A stretch of DNA of 64,000 nt from Acidimicrobiia bacterium (GTDB lineage Bacteria; Actinomycetota; Acidimicrobiia; Acidimicrobiales; Poriferisodalaceae), in assembly GCA_022820505.1 (NCBI GenBank), contig JAJEFK010000007.1, positions 1 to 64,000 on the forward strand, in the 5' to 3' direction. The notes below the pieces were generated by a model. The model saw only the letters and a program-made list of their open reading frames with translations, was not told where the DNA came from and did not search any database. The translations under genes and the position numbers were made by a program. Shown in pieces: positions 29,786 through 38,606 of the stretch (position 1 is its first letter; every line of letters begins with the position of its first letter).

Positions 29786-30508
29786 ATGGCGAACTTCACA
29801 CGTGGCTCAGTGGACATCCACTACGACGACCACGGCTCGGGCTTCCCCCTGCTGCTGATCGCTCCGGGCGGCATGCGCTCGGCGGCGTCGTTCTGGGAGC
29901 AGACCCCCTGGAACCCGATCACCCAGCTGTCCGACCGGTACCGGGTGATTGCGATGGATCAGCGCAATGCAGGCCGCTCCAGGGCGCCGGTCTCCGCCGA
30001 CGACGGCTGGGCCACCTACACGGCCGACCAGCTTGCGCTCATGGACCACCTCGGCTGCGAGCAGTTCCACCTGGCGGGCATGTGCATCGGCGGCCCTTAC
30101 ATCATGGGGCTGATCCAGGCAGCGCCCGAGCGGGTTGCGAGCGCCACGCTGTTCCAGACCATCGGGCTCGACGAGAACCGTCACGCCTTCTACGACATGT
30201 TCGATGACTGGGCGCAGGCGATTCGCGACGACCATCCCGAGGCCGATGACGCTGCCTGGGATCAGTTCCGCTCGAACATGTACGACGGCGACAACTTCCT
30301 GTTCAACGTCGACCGAGATTTTGTTGCGACCGTCCAGACGCCGCTGCTGGTGCTGCTCGGCAACGACCTGTATCACCCGGAGTCATCGTCACGAATCGTC
30401 CATGACGCCGCTCCCAACTCCACGCTGATCGAAGATTGGATGGACGGCAGCGGGCGGACCGAGGCGATGGACCAATTCGCCGCGTTCCTTGCCGCACACA
30501 CCCCCTGA
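29786..30508 (+). CDS. Alpha/beta hydrolase-fold protein with Cys at the nucleophile elbow
   Basis: This 240-aa protein has an alpha/beta-hydrolase core: PLLLIAPGGMRSAASFW, IAMDQRNAGRSRAP and an elbow that reads GMCIGG, placing cysteine where Ser is usual. An acidic residue stands in LLVLLGNDLYHPES. The expected catalytic His near the C-terminus is not evident; the region reads MDGSGRTEAMDQF. It may act like a dienelactone hydrolase or be a non-hydrolytic family member. The start at 29786 (MANFTRG) is preferred over a GTG at 29771. It is divergent from the preceding hydrolase. Confidence 0.85.
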   Translation: MANFTRGSVDIHYDDHGSGFPLLLIAPGGMRSAASFWEQTPWNPITQLSDRYRVIAMDQRNAGRSRAPVSADDGWATYTADQLALMDHLGCEQFHLAGMCIGGPYIMGLIQAAPERVASATLFQTIGLDENRHAFYDMFDDWAQAIRDDHPEADDAAWDQFRSNMYDGDNFLFNVDRDFVATVQTPLLVLLGNDLYHPESSSRIVHDAAPNSTLIEDWMDGSGRTEAMDQFAAFLAAHTP

Positions 30509-30585
30509 GCTGGGCCCGCGGGGAGGCAGCGAAACCGGCGTTGTAGGCTCGGCAGCGGAGGCTGTGAGGCCGGAAAGGGAATGAC

Positions 30586-30840
30586 GTGGGCCGTCGAAAG
30601 CAATCTCGAATCAGTCGTTTCCGGTCTGAAATCAGCTCGTTCCTATCGGGCATGTCTCGCAAGAACTCACCGCGCCATCCGCATCCCTTTGAGAAGGCTG
30701 CCCGGACGATCAAAGAATCCTCTCACGTCGCTCGGGGGACAGGAACGGGTCCTGCCCATCGAAGCAGCCCGGTCGATAAGGGCATCGAGCAGGTCGCCGC
30801 CGAGGGCTACAAGCTCGACGAAGGTTCGCACCGCGGCTGA
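30586..30840 (+). CDS. Possible small basic protein (uncertain)
   Basis: This 84-aa frame fills part of the 427-bp gap between the Cys-hydrolase and the SDR gene. It starts with GTG after AAGGGAA, a plausible ribosome binding site. The first half is strongly basic (MGRRKQSRISRFR) and uses codons of lower third-position GC than its neighbours. The second half (VDKGIEQVAAEGYKLDEG) has normal codon use. No family is recognised, and overlapping frames exist on both strands. It may be a real small gene or a remnant. The remaining bases, 30509-30585 and 30841-30922, show nothing. Confidence 0.3.
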   Translation: MGRRKQSRISRFRSEISSFLSGMSRKNSPRHPHPFEKAARTIKESSHVARGTGTGPAHRSSPVDKGIEQVAAEGYKLDEGSHRG

Positions 30841-30922
30841 TCCGGAGAGCGCGGCTCGAGGCCCCAGCAAACGGAGCTGCCGTCGGGCCGCGTCGAGATC
30901 TGTCGGCGGAGGCGGTGAACGC

Positions 30923-30928
30923 TACGTT
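30923..30928 (+). promoter_or_regulatory. Putative -10 (TACGTT), leaderless
   Basis: TACGTT ends 7 nt before the ATG at 30936 and selects it over an upstream GTG at 30915. Confidence 0.5.
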
Positions 30929-30935
30929 GCCGCCT

Positions 30936-31763
30936 ATGGCGAACAGCAGTGATTCGTACGCACCCGGGCCGGCTAGTGCGCGGCTGGACGGCAAGGTGGC
31001 GGTGGTCACCGGGGCAAGCCGGGGCATCGGCGAAGCCAGCGCGCGGGCGCTGGACGGCGCGGGTGCCCGGGTGGTGCTGACCGGTCGTACCACGGCAGAT
31101 CTGGAACGCGTCGCAGCCGAACTGCAGCACGACCCGGTGGTCCTGACGGCCGATCTTGCTCCCGCCGGCGCGGGCACCGACCTGGCACGGCGCATTCTCA
31201 ACGAGGTCGACAGCGTCGACGTGCTGGTCAACAACGCGGGCATTCCGATGCGACGCACACCTGCTCAACTCAGCGAGGCCGACCTTGACCTGGTCTTCTC
31301 GATCAACGTGAGGTCGCTGGTCATGTTGAGCATCGGCTTGGCGCCATCGATGATCGCTCGCGGCGGGGGCTCGGTGATCAACATCAGCTCGGTCGCCGGC
31401 GTGCACGGACCGCTCGGCCGCGTCGCCTATGCCGGCACCAAGGGTGCCGTCGACGCGATGACCCGAGCACTCGCAGCGGATTGGGGCCCCGACGGCATCC
31501 GGGTGAACTCGATAGCGCCCGGTCTGATCGCGACCGCCATCTGGGAGGAAGCACGCAACAACGTGCCCGGCCTCATCGACGATCTCGCTGGCCAGATCGC
31601 GCTCAAGCGCTGGGGCTTCGGCGACGACATCGCCGATGTCGTGCTGTTCTTTGCATCGGATGCATCCCGCTACGTCACCGGCGAGACGCTGGTGGTGGAC
31701 GGAGGGTTGGCCCGTGTGACGGCGTCGAACGCCCCGCCGGCCCTGCCCGAACTCGAGGACTGA
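30936..31763 (+). CDS. Short-chain dehydrogenase/reductase (FabG-like)
   Basis: This roughly 275-aa classical SDR has the NAD(P) motif TGASRGIGEASARAL, NNAG (VLVNNAGIPM), and the catalytic Ser-Tyr-Lys in NISSVAGVHG...VAYAGTKGAVDA. The C-terminal FFASDASRYVTGETLVVDGG is typical of FabG and sugar-alcohol dehydrogenases. It probably oxidises a secondary alcohol or reduces a ketone. The gene stands alone with its own leaderless promoter and is followed by a strong 12-bp hairpin terminator. Confidence 0.92.
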   Translation: MANSSDSYAPGPASARLDGKVAVVTGASRGIGEASARALDGAGARVVLTGRTTADLERVAAELQHDPVVLTADLAPAGAGTDLARRILNEVDSVDVLVNNAGIPMRRTPAQLSEADLDLVFSINVRSLVMLSIGLAPSMIARGGGSVINISSVAGVHGPLGRVAYAGTKGAVDAMTRALAADWGPDGIRVNSIAPGLIATAIWEEARNNVPGLIDDLAGQIALKRWGFGDDIADVVLFFASDASRYVTGETLVVDGGLARVTASNAPPALPELED

Positions 31764-31782
31764 GCAGCGCCCCGACGCGCGA

Positions 31783-31810
31783 AGGGCGCCGGACCGCAGT
31801 CCGGCGCCCT
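31783..31810. terminator. Strong bidirectional hairpin terminator
   Basis: A perfect 12-bp stem (31783-31794 with 31799-31810) and a CGCA loop stand between the SDR stop and the convergent proX stop. Only CCGTTGT follows, without a long T-run. Confidence 0.8.
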
Positions 31811-31863
31811 CCGTTGTGCGCCTGAGCCGTCAGCCCTCCCGGGCTGCGGCTGCGTTCAGTTGC

Positions 31864-33072
31864 CTACGCAGCGGCGCGTGCTGCGTCGAGCCAGGCGTCG
31901 ACCGTGGCCCGGTTGTTGGCGATCCAGTCAGTAGCCAGATCTCCCGGAGCAGCGCCCTCGCCCTGCTCCACATTGGCCAGCGACACCTCGATCACCGACA
32001 GCTTCACCGCTTCGAGCAGTGCCGCCGCCGCCGGGTTGGCAGCGAGGAAGTCGTTGTTGGCGGTAACGAGGATGTCAGCCGCAATCCAGCCGATCGGGCA
32101 CAGCCCGTCAGCATTGTCGGCCGCAGACGGGCACTGGTCCGGACCGATGGCTGCGTAGCCGCCGGTGCCGTCCTCGCCACGCTGCGAGTGCTCCTCGCCG
32201 CCCTCAGTGCCAGACGGGTTGGAGTCGTCGAGGATCTCGTCGACACCCATCCAGTACACGTTGTCGCCCGGGCGCAGCTGCGTGATGTACGCCGACGGCG
32301 TCCATGTGTAGGCCACCATCGGGACGCCCTCATTGGCCGAGTCGACGGCTTGAGCGAACATGGCGTCATAGCCGGCGATGGTCTGGTTGATGTTGTCCCA
32401 GCCCGAGAACAGGATCTGGTTGGTGATGATGTTGTCGCAGGTCCACGACTCGGGGCAGCCGAAGATGTCGGCGACGCCGTTGCCCGGCACCGGGTCGGTG
32501 GCGTCGAATGCGGCTAACGCGTCGGCGTTGCTGTTCAGCGCATCCATGGTGTACACGCCGTACTCGTCTGCGAACGACTTGGTCACCAGGAAGCCCTGCA
32601 GGCCGCCGGCGATCATTTCCTCGCCGACCACCGTCAGGTGATCGCCGACGAGTGATCCGTCAGGCAGCTCGCCTGCCAGCCACGCCAAGTGCCCCGGATA
32701 CCAGCTGTTGGCCCAGAAGTCCATCTGGCCTTCGGCCATGGCGATGTAGGCATTGTTGGGCCCGAGCTCGAGTTCGGCCGGGTCGCTCACTTCGTAACCG
32801 AGCTCCTCCAGTAGCTGGCGATAGAGCTGAGCTTGGAAGTAGCCGGTGCTCCAATTGGCCTGGCCCATGGTGACGGTGACACCCTCGCCAGGCGTCATCG
32901 ACATCTCCTCTTCCATCGGCTCTTCCTCGACCATGGCTTCGGTCGTGGCGGCGGGCGCCTCAGTTTCGGCGGTCTCGGTGGCGTCGTCGTCGCCATCGTC
33001 GCCGCACGCAGCAGCGAATAGTGCGAAGGCTGCTAGTAGCAACAGCAGCTTGGTCCATCGTTTCGATTTCAT
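31864..33072 (-). CDS. proX: Glycine betaine/proline ABC transporter substrate-binding lipoprotein
   Basis: This 402-aa periplasmic-type binding protein has a lipoprotein signal: a Lys/Arg start, a Leu/Ala-rich core and the lipobox cysteine at AAACGDD. An acidic Glu/Met-rich linker of about 30 residues follows. The mature domain matches the OpuAC family: QANWSTGYFQAQLYRQLLEELGYEV, EGQMDFWANSWYPGH, and a Trp-rich ligand site (TYTW-like VAYTWTPSAY). It delivers betaine or a related quaternary amine to ProW/ProV. A GGAGGA ribosome binding site precedes the ATG. A separate promoter-like site lies 139-144 bp upstream, allowing higher expression than the membrane components. Confidence 0.94.
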   Translation of the reverse strand: MKSKRWTKLLLLLAAFALFAAACGDDGDDDATETAETEAPAATTEAMVEEEPMEEEMSMTPGEGVTVTMGQANWSTGYFQAQLYRQLLEELGYEVSDPAELELGPNNAYIAMAEGQMDFWANSWYPGHLAWLAGELPDGSLVGDHLTVVGEEMIAGGLQGFLVTKSFADEYGVYTMDALNSNADALAAFDATDPVPGNGVADIFGCPESWTCDNIITNQILFSGWDNINQTIAGYDAMFAQAVDSANEGVPMVAYTWTPSAYITQLRPGDNVYWMGVDEILDDSNPSGTEGGEEHSQRGEDGTGGYAAIGPDQCPSAADNADGLCPIGWIAADILVTANNDFLAANPAAAALLEAVKLSVIEVSLANVEQGEGAAPGDLATDWIANNRATVDAWLDAARAAA

Positions 33073-33194
33073 TGCGGAGATCCTCCCTGATCTGCGACAG
33101 ATTGCGTCACGCGGCGCACCGTGTTGCGACCACGCATGTGCGGCGCCGTTCGCCCGGCTCGACGAGGGCTCCTTGCGCAGCAGCGTAGTCGGGT

Positions 33195-33231
33195 CATGTA
33201 CGCGCCTAACACCCTAGACCGCGCATACATG
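33195..33231 (-). promoter_or_regulatory. Putative proX promoter with inverted-repeat operator
   Basis: TAGGGT (33211-33216, minus strand) resembles the local -10 hexamer. It is flanked by an 11-bp inverted repeat, 33195-33205 with 33221-33231, matching at 10 of 11 positions. This suits a dimeric regulator acting on an internal promoter between proW and proX. The rest of the 191-bp spacer shows only the proX ribosome binding site. Confidence 0.45.
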
Positions 33232-33263
33232 TTCGGAGTGCTTCGGGCGGCAGGGCGCGATTG

Positions 33264-35915
33264 CTAGCCCGAGTTGACGGGAATATCTCCGTAGATCTTG
33301 TTTCGCTCGAATTCTGAGAGCGTTCCCCGGGCTGTGGCGAATACCGTCACCCCGGCAGTGAGCACGAACATCGCTCCGACACCCGAGACAAAGTTGGTGT
33401 CGGCGACACGCACAATCGTGACGATCCACGCGAGGGGGACTACCGCGATGCCGAGACCGAGTCCGGCAACCACGGTGCTCCATCGGTAGCGGAGCGTCTC
33501 GTCGATGCCGAGCAGTCCGATCGCCGGGACGCTCAGCACCAGAGCCGCAATGCCCGCGATCAGCGTCCAGATGCCCAAGCCGGCGCCTTCAGACTCGAAA
33601 CCGTCGTGGATGATGTCACCCTGTCGTTGGGCTTGTTCGATCTTCGCCGCAATGTCGGCAGCCCTCACACCCTCCAGTGCAAGTTGTTTGCGTTCCTCGC
33701 TCCGCATCTCTTGTGCCAAGTCCAGGTCTCCGGCAGCCTCGGCTTCGTCCGATGCGATCGCTGCGGCTCGCGCTGCCTCCGACGCCGCTGCGCCCTCGGC
33801 CGCTATCTGATCAAGCTCGGCTTGCAGTTCGTCGTCGATGACCGACTCGGCGCGGGTGTCGAAACTCCAGCCGGCGTAGCCGCCCATCACCAGCAGCAGG
33901 ATGGCAAATGACCCGCCGAGCAGGCGACCCCAGCCCACATTTGCCGACAATGGCCTGCGAGCGGTCATCGGTGCCGACCACACCCACGCGAGCGCACCGA
34001 CCGCAGCGATGAGCGTTCCGATAACAGCGACATACACACCTGCGCCAGTGCTGTAGATGCCCAGCTCCGCGACGTTGTCAGGCGGTCGGGCGAATAAGTA
34101 CGCGACGGCGGGAATCAGTGATGCCAGCGAAAAGACGACGGCACCGTGAGCTGACAGCCAGCGCGAGCCCTGACCAGGCCGCAGCAGCGTGTTGAGAGCG
34201 GCGAACAACGCCGCTGCGCTGAGGATGGCGAGAAAGATGCCGAACCACGAACCGCCAGATGCCGAGACACCGTTGAAGCTGTTCGATACGAAGGTCGTGG
34301 CGCCGGTGTCACAGATCAACTCTGTCCCGTCGGCCGCCAGCGGGTCGAGAGACCGTGCCTCAACCCAGCTGCCAGCGCACTGCTCTGTGCGGAGATCGAC
34401 ATCCGTGCTGCGCGCGTAGGCCGATACCAGACCCGCATCGGAGTTCCACGGCAGCAGCAGGGCGACGAGGGCAACGACCGCGCCGACCGCGGTCACGATG
34501 ACAGCGCTCCGCTCGCGACTGCCCGCCGTCACGAATGCCTCATCTGGTGCATCGGGTGCGGCATCAGGAATCGATCCCGACGCGTCGGCCTCCTCGCGCT
34601 CCGCGAGCAGATTCTCTGGCGTGCGGCGGTTCCGCCACGCTTGCGCGATCCGGGTGATGAGGTTGCCCGAATCCCCGGCTTCGGGCTGGCTCAGCCGGTC
34701 GAGCACGACTGCCACCAAGAAGAACGCCAAGCCGCCGGAACCCGCCTGCGCGATGTCCAGATTGGAAATGGCCTGGAAGAGCAGTCGGCCGAGGCCGCCC
34801 GCGCCCATGATCGCAGCGATGCCCAGCATCGATATGGCCAGCAGCAGGGTCTGGTTGAGACCGGTCATGATCGCCGGCCGAGCCAAGGGCAGCTGCACGT
34901 CGGTCAAGACACGCCACTCCGGCGCGCCGTATGCACGTGACGCCTCCACGACATCTTCGGGCACCTGCCGGATCCCGAGATTCGTCAGCCGGATCAGGGG
35001 TGGCAACGCGAAGGTCATGGTCACCATCGTCGCCGAGACGACTCCGACGCCGAAGAAGAAGATGAACGGCAGCATGTAGACGAACGAATGGACGACCTGC
35101 ATGGCGTCGAGCACCGGCCGCACCACTTTCCACGCACCGTCGACGCGGCCGCACAAGACGCCGATCGGTATCCCGATCGAGACGCACAGGATCACGGCGA
35201 CGCCGATGAAGCCGATCGTCAGCGCCGTCTCACGCCAGTAGGCCTCGCCCAGCAATCCGCAGATGAGCAGCCCGACAAATGCCAAGAACCCCACCTGGAA
35301 GTTGCGGAACAACCAGCCGAGCAGGAAGACGGCGATGCACACCGTCAGCCACGACATCTGCAAGAGCCATTCGTCGACGATCACTCGCAGCAGGCTTCGG
35401 AACGGCCATTCGATGATCTCCAGGGTGGCCTTCATGTTGTTGTCCACCCAGAAGACGACCTGTTCGACCCAATCGCCCACCGGTATCTGCCAGTTGTCGA
35501 GCACGGTGTTCTGGCGGACTTGGGCGACGACCCCCGATGAGCATTCAACGAGCCCGTCCTCGGCGTCGACAACGGCATCCCGGCATTCGATGACACCGTC
35601 GGGTGTGGAAAAGAGGCGGCTGCCCGAGGCCACCGTTTCCTCCGGCCTGACGCGGTACCACCACATGACGACGATGCCGACGAGGCCGCCGGCCGCCAGT
35701 CCGTAGCGCCGGCCGATCGCGCCCCCGAACAGCAGGAGCGCCGGCACGATGAAGATCGCCAGCAGGAACGCCCACTCGATGCCGGTGGTTACCCAGTCGA
35801 CGATGCGGTCTCCCGCTTCGGGCGCCGTGATCGTGTCCACGAATTCGTCGAAGAAATGGCCGGAATCGTCTGCTTCCTCGCCGTTGGCCTGAGCGAGGAG
35901 CGCGGCGGCGCTCAC
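33264..35915 (-). CDS. proW: ProW-type permease with large C-terminal membrane extension
   Basis: The N-terminal part (about 1-430) is a ProW/OpuAB permease. It has several membrane helices and the EAA loop VVEASRAYGAPEWRVLTDVQLPLARPAI that contacts the ATPase. Typical ProW proteins are 280-400 aa; this one has 883. The extra C-terminal 440 residues contain about eight predicted membrane segments (near 470-490, 556-578, 591-610, 624-643, 662-682, 779-802, 812-833 and 839-858). Between the fifth and sixth is an Ala/Glu-rich, probably coiled-coil stretch (about 692-763). I do not recognise this extension. The GTG start overlaps the proV stop (GTGA). The function as a betaine channel is firm; the extension's role is unknown. 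Confidence 0.9.
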   Translation of the reverse strand: MSAAALLAQANGEEADDSGHFFDEFVDTITAPEAGDRIVDWVTTGIEWAFLLAIFIVPALLLFGGAIGRRYGLAAGGLVGIVVMWWYRVRPEETVASGSRLFSTPDGVIECRDAVVDAEDGLVECSSGVVAQVRQNTVLDNWQIPVGDWVEQVVFWVDNNMKATLEIIEWPFRSLLRVIVDEWLLQMSWLTVCIAVFLLGWLFRNFQVGFLAFVGLLICGLLGEAYWRETALTIGFIGVAVILCVSIGIPIGVLCGRVDGAWKVVRPVLDAMQVVHSFVYMLPFIFFFGVGVVSATMVTMTFALPPLIRLTNLGIRQVPEDVVEASRAYGAPEWRVLTDVQLPLARPAIMTGLNQTLLLAISMLGIAAIMGAGGLGRLLFQAISNLDIAQAGSGGLAFFLVAVVLDRLSQPEAGDSGNLITRIAQAWRNRRTPENLLAEREEADASGSIPDAAPDAPDEAFVTAGSRERSAVIVTAVGAVVALVALLLPWNSDAGLVSAYARSTDVDLRTEQCAGSWVEARSLDPLAADGTELICDTGATTFVSNSFNGVSASGGSWFGIFLAILSAAALFAALNTLLRPGQGSRWLSAHGAVVFSLASLIPAVAYLFARPPDNVAELGIYSTGAGVYVAVIGTLIAAVGALAWVWSAPMTARRPLSANVGWGRLLGGSFAILLLVMGGYAGWSFDTRAESVIDDELQAELDQIAAEGAAASEAARAAAIASDEAEAAGDLDLAQEMRSEERKQLALEGVRAADIAAKIEQAQRQGDIIHDGFESEGAGLGIWTLIAGIAALVLSVPAIGLLGIDETLRYRWSTVVAGLGLGIAVVPLAWIVTIVRVADTNFVSGVGAMFVLTAGVTVFATARGTLSEFERNKIYGDIPVNSG

Positions 35916-37156
35916 ATGAACACCTCCCGCTCGAAGCCTTCTATGAGCCCCTCGACCCGACCCATCTCCTCCATGATCAAGCGGGGATCGACGTTGCCGA
36001 TGAGCTTGCCGTCGTCGTCGACGACTGCGATGGACAGGCCGCGCCCCGCGGCCGCGTACAGCTCGTTGAGGGTGGCGTCAGGGCTGCACTTGTCGAAATC
36101 GGTTCTCAGCGCCTTCTTGAGGTCGTTGCTGCCCATGCTGCGAGCCCGCAAGCCGTCGGCAGCCGTCAGCAGCGAGACCGGTCTGCCCGACGCATCGCAG
36201 CAGAATCGGCCGGCGATGTCCTGGCAGAGGGTGAGCGCATCGCCGAGCGACATGTCCGCAGGGATCGGCCGGGGCTCGCTCATGACCTCGTGCGCCTTGA
36301 TAACCCGTCCCTGGTCGACGTCTTGAACGAACTCGGCCACGTAGCCGGTGGCAGGCTCCGTGAGGATCTCCTCGGGCGTGCCGATCTGGACGACGGCGCC
36401 GTCCTTCATGATGCAGACACGGTCGCCGATGCGCAGTGCCTCGTTGAGGTCGTGGGTGATGAACAGGATCGTCTTGTGGACCTCGGCTTGGATCTCCATC
36501 ATCTCGTCCTGCATCTGACGGCGGATGAGGGGGTCGAGGGCGCTGAATGCCTCGTCCATGAGCAAGATGTCGGGGTCGGAGGCCAGCGCTCGCGCCAGGC
36601 CCACACGCTGTTGCATGCCGCCGGAGAGCTGGGCGGGCCGGTGATCGGCGAACGAGGCGAGTCCCACGAGCGACAGCGCTCGCATCGCCGCCTCGTTCCG
36701 CTCGGAGCGGTCGACCTTTTGCACCTTGAGCCCGTAACCGACGTTGTCGAGCACCTTGCGGTGGGGGAACAGGGCGAAGTGCTGGAAGACCATGCCCATC
36801 TTCTCCCGGCGGAACTCCTGCAGGTCGGTGCCGTCGAGTTTCTGCACGTCGACGCCGTCCACCAGCACCTCGCCGTGGGTGACGTCGTGCAGCTTGTTGA
36901 CCATGCGGATGGCGGTCGACTTGCCGGAACCTGACAGGCCCATCACCACGAAGATCTCGCCCCGGTTGACGGAGAAGTTCACGTCGGTGAGGCCGACGAC
37001 GTGGCCCGAGAGCCGTTGCACGTCGTTCTTGGGCACGCCGGAACGGGCCAGCTCGAAGGCGCGGCCTCTCGGTTGCGGCCCGAAGATCTTGTAGACCTCG
37101 CTGAGTCGGATGATCTCGTCGCCCTCAGCAGCGCCGTTGGCTGCGTGGTCGCTCAT
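35912..37156 (-). CDS. proV: Glycine betaine/proline ABC transporter ATP-binding protein
   Basis: This 414-aa ATPase energises betaine import. It has the OpuAA/ProV features: an N-terminal KIFGPQPRG segment, Walker A GLSGSGKST, the Q-loop MVFQHFALFPHRKV, signature LSGGMQQRVGLARALA, Walker B ILLMDEAFSALDP and the H-loop in FITHDLNEAL. About 130 residues of paired CBS domains follow (near 280-410), the ionic-strength sensor in OpuA. The frame runs 87 codons upstream of the chosen ATG, which has a G-rich ribosome binding site. It is first in the operon proV-proW-proX. Confidence 0.95.
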   Translation of the reverse strand: MSDHAANGAAEGDEIIRLSEVYKIFGPQPRGRAFELARSGVPKNDVQRLSGHVVGLTDVNFSVNRGEIFVVMGLSGSGKSTAIRMVNKLHDVTHGEVLVDGVDVQKLDGTDLQEFRREKMGMVFQHFALFPHRKVLDNVGYGLKVQKVDRSERNEAAMRALSLVGLASFADHRPAQLSGGMQQRVGLARALASDPDILLMDEAFSALDPLIRRQMQDEMMEIQAEVHKTILFITHDLNEALRIGDRVCIMKDGAVVQIGTPEEILTEPATGYVAEFVQDVDQGRVIKAHEVMSEPRPIPADMSLGDALTLCQDIAGRFCCDASGRPVSLLTAADGLRARSMGSNDLKKALRTDFDKCSPDATLNELYAAAGRGLSIAVVDDDGKLIGNVDPRLIMEEMGRVEGLIEGFEREVFM

Positions 37157-37182
37157 GAGTCCCCCCTGGTTTGTCGGCTGCC

Positions 37183-37188
37183 ACGTTA
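37183..37188 (-). promoter_or_regulatory. Putative -10 (TAACGT) of proVWX
   Basis: TAACGT on the minus strand lies 26 nt upstream of the proV ATG. It would give a short leader with a GGGGGG ribosome binding site. Confidence 0.35.
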
Positions 37189-37301
37189 GGCGCGCCGCGA
37201 GCGCCGGTCGGTAATCCGCTCGCGTCCGGCTGGAGGGATCGGAAACCGCTTGCGGTCGCGAAAGAACAGGAAGCGGCCAAACCTGTGCGATCCTGTTGGC
37301 C

Positions 37302-38606
37302 GTGACGCGCTTGGGGTTCCTGCTGGACAGCGGCGCGTGCATCGGCTGCCACGCGTGCACGGTGGCCTGCAAGAGCGAGCACGACGTACCGCTCGGCGTC
37401 AACCGGACGTGGGTCAACTACGTCGAGACCGGCGAGTTCCCCGAGACGCAGCGGCATTTCGCAGTGATGCGCTGCAACCACTGCGACGACGCGCCGTGCA
37501 TCTCGATCTGCCCGACTGGTGCGCTGTTCCGGGCGTCCAACGGCGTGGTGGATTTCGACGATTCGCGCTGCATCGGCTGCAAGGGCTGCATGAACGCGTG
37601 CCCGTACGACGCGCTGTACATCTCGCCTGCAACCGGCACGGCGCACAAGTGCAATTTCTGCCAGCACAAGCTGGAAGTCGGGCTCGAGCCCTCGTGCGTG
37701 TCGGTCTGCCCGACCCGGGCCATCACCGTGGTCGATCACGACGACCCGGCGGATCCGGTCGCAGATCGCATCCGCTCCGAGGACCTGCCGGTGCGGGCGC
37801 CCGAGCGCCGCACCCTGCCGAAGGTGCACTATGCGGGCACCGTGCCCGAGGCATTGGATCCGCTGGCGCGCCCGGTGGCTGACGACGGGCTGATCTGGGC
37901 CGACTGGACCGGCAGCGCCTCCTGGCCGGCAGCGCCGACAGCCCCGGCGGCACGCACGGCCTACACCGTGTCCCATGACGAGCCGTGGGGGGCCAAGGTG
38001 GCCGGCTACATGGTCACCAAAGGGGTGGCGGCCGGGGTGATGCTGTGGGCCGCTGCAGCGGCGCTGCTGGGCTGGGACGACCGTGCCGCCGTCGCCACGG
38101 GACCGGCGGTGATCGCCCTGGTGGCGCTGGCAGTGACGGGCGTGCTGCTCATCGCCGATCTGAAGCGGCCCGAGCGCTTCTGGTACCTGTTCGCCAAGGG
38201 CCGGCTCCGCAGCTGGATCACCGCGGGGGCGTGGGTGATCATGATCGACGCGACGCTGGTGATGCTGTGGGGCATCGCGGGCTTGTGGGGCGGTTCGACC
38301 TGGTTCGTGGTGCTGATCGGCCCGACGGCCGTGTTCTCGTTGCTGACCGCTGCGTACACGGCGTTGCTGCTGCGCCAATGCCGCGGCCGGGTGCTGTGGG
38401 CCGACCGGCCCGCGCTGTTGCTCATCGGCCGGCTGGTGGGTGAAGCCCTGCTGGGGGGCGGCGCGGTGTGGGGGGCCTTTGTGGCCCTCCGAGCGAACCC
38501 CGCAGCTTTCGCCTGGGCTCCCGTCGTTGCTGCCGCGGTCTTGGCATGGCTGTACCGGCACGACCGGGCTTATCTGCGTGCGGCCCAGGCGGTGCCCCTG
38601 TCATGA
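37302..38606 (+). CDS. Fused four-cluster ferredoxin / NrfD-like membrane subunit
   Basis: This 434-aa protein joins two subunits that are usually separate. Residues 1-165 are a PsrB/DmsB-type electron-transfer domain with four cysteine groups (CIGCHACTVAC, CNHCDDAPCISIC, CIGCKGCMNAC, and CNFC...CVSVC), enough for four [4Fe-4S] clusters. After a linker, residues about 235-430 form roughly six membrane helices with the NrfD/PsrC hallmark LLIADLKRPERFWYLF. It should pass electrons between the quinone pool and the molybdoenzyme that follows. No signal peptide is present. The start is GTG 37302 or TTG 37296. The stop overlaps the next start (ATGA). Confidence 0.88.
   Translation: MTRLGFLLDSGACIGCHACTVACKSEHDVPLGVNRTWVNYVETGEFPETQRHFAVMRCNHCDDAPCISICPTGALFRASNGVVDFDDSRCIGCKGCMNACPYDALYISPATGTAHKCNFCQHKLEVGLEPSCVSVCPTRAITVVDHDDPADPVADRIRSEDLPVRAPERRTLPKVHYAGTVPEALDPLARPVADDGLIWADWTGSASWPAAPTAPAARTAYTVSHDEPWGAKVAGYMVTKGVAAGVMLWAAAAALLGWDDRAAVATGPAVIALVALAVTGVLLIADLKRPERFWYLFAKGRLRSWITAGAWVIMIDATLVMLWGIAGLWGGSTWFVVLIGPTAVFSLLTAAYTALLLRQCRGRVLWADRPALLLIGRLVGEALLGGGAVWGAFVALRANPAAFAWAPVVAAAVLAWLYRHDRAYLRAAQAVPLS

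Noticed and set aside
37254..37280. Fragment resembling the dispersed repeat upstream of the Fe-S/NrfD gene
   Set aside because: The match is short and interrupted, no better than expected for this base composition.
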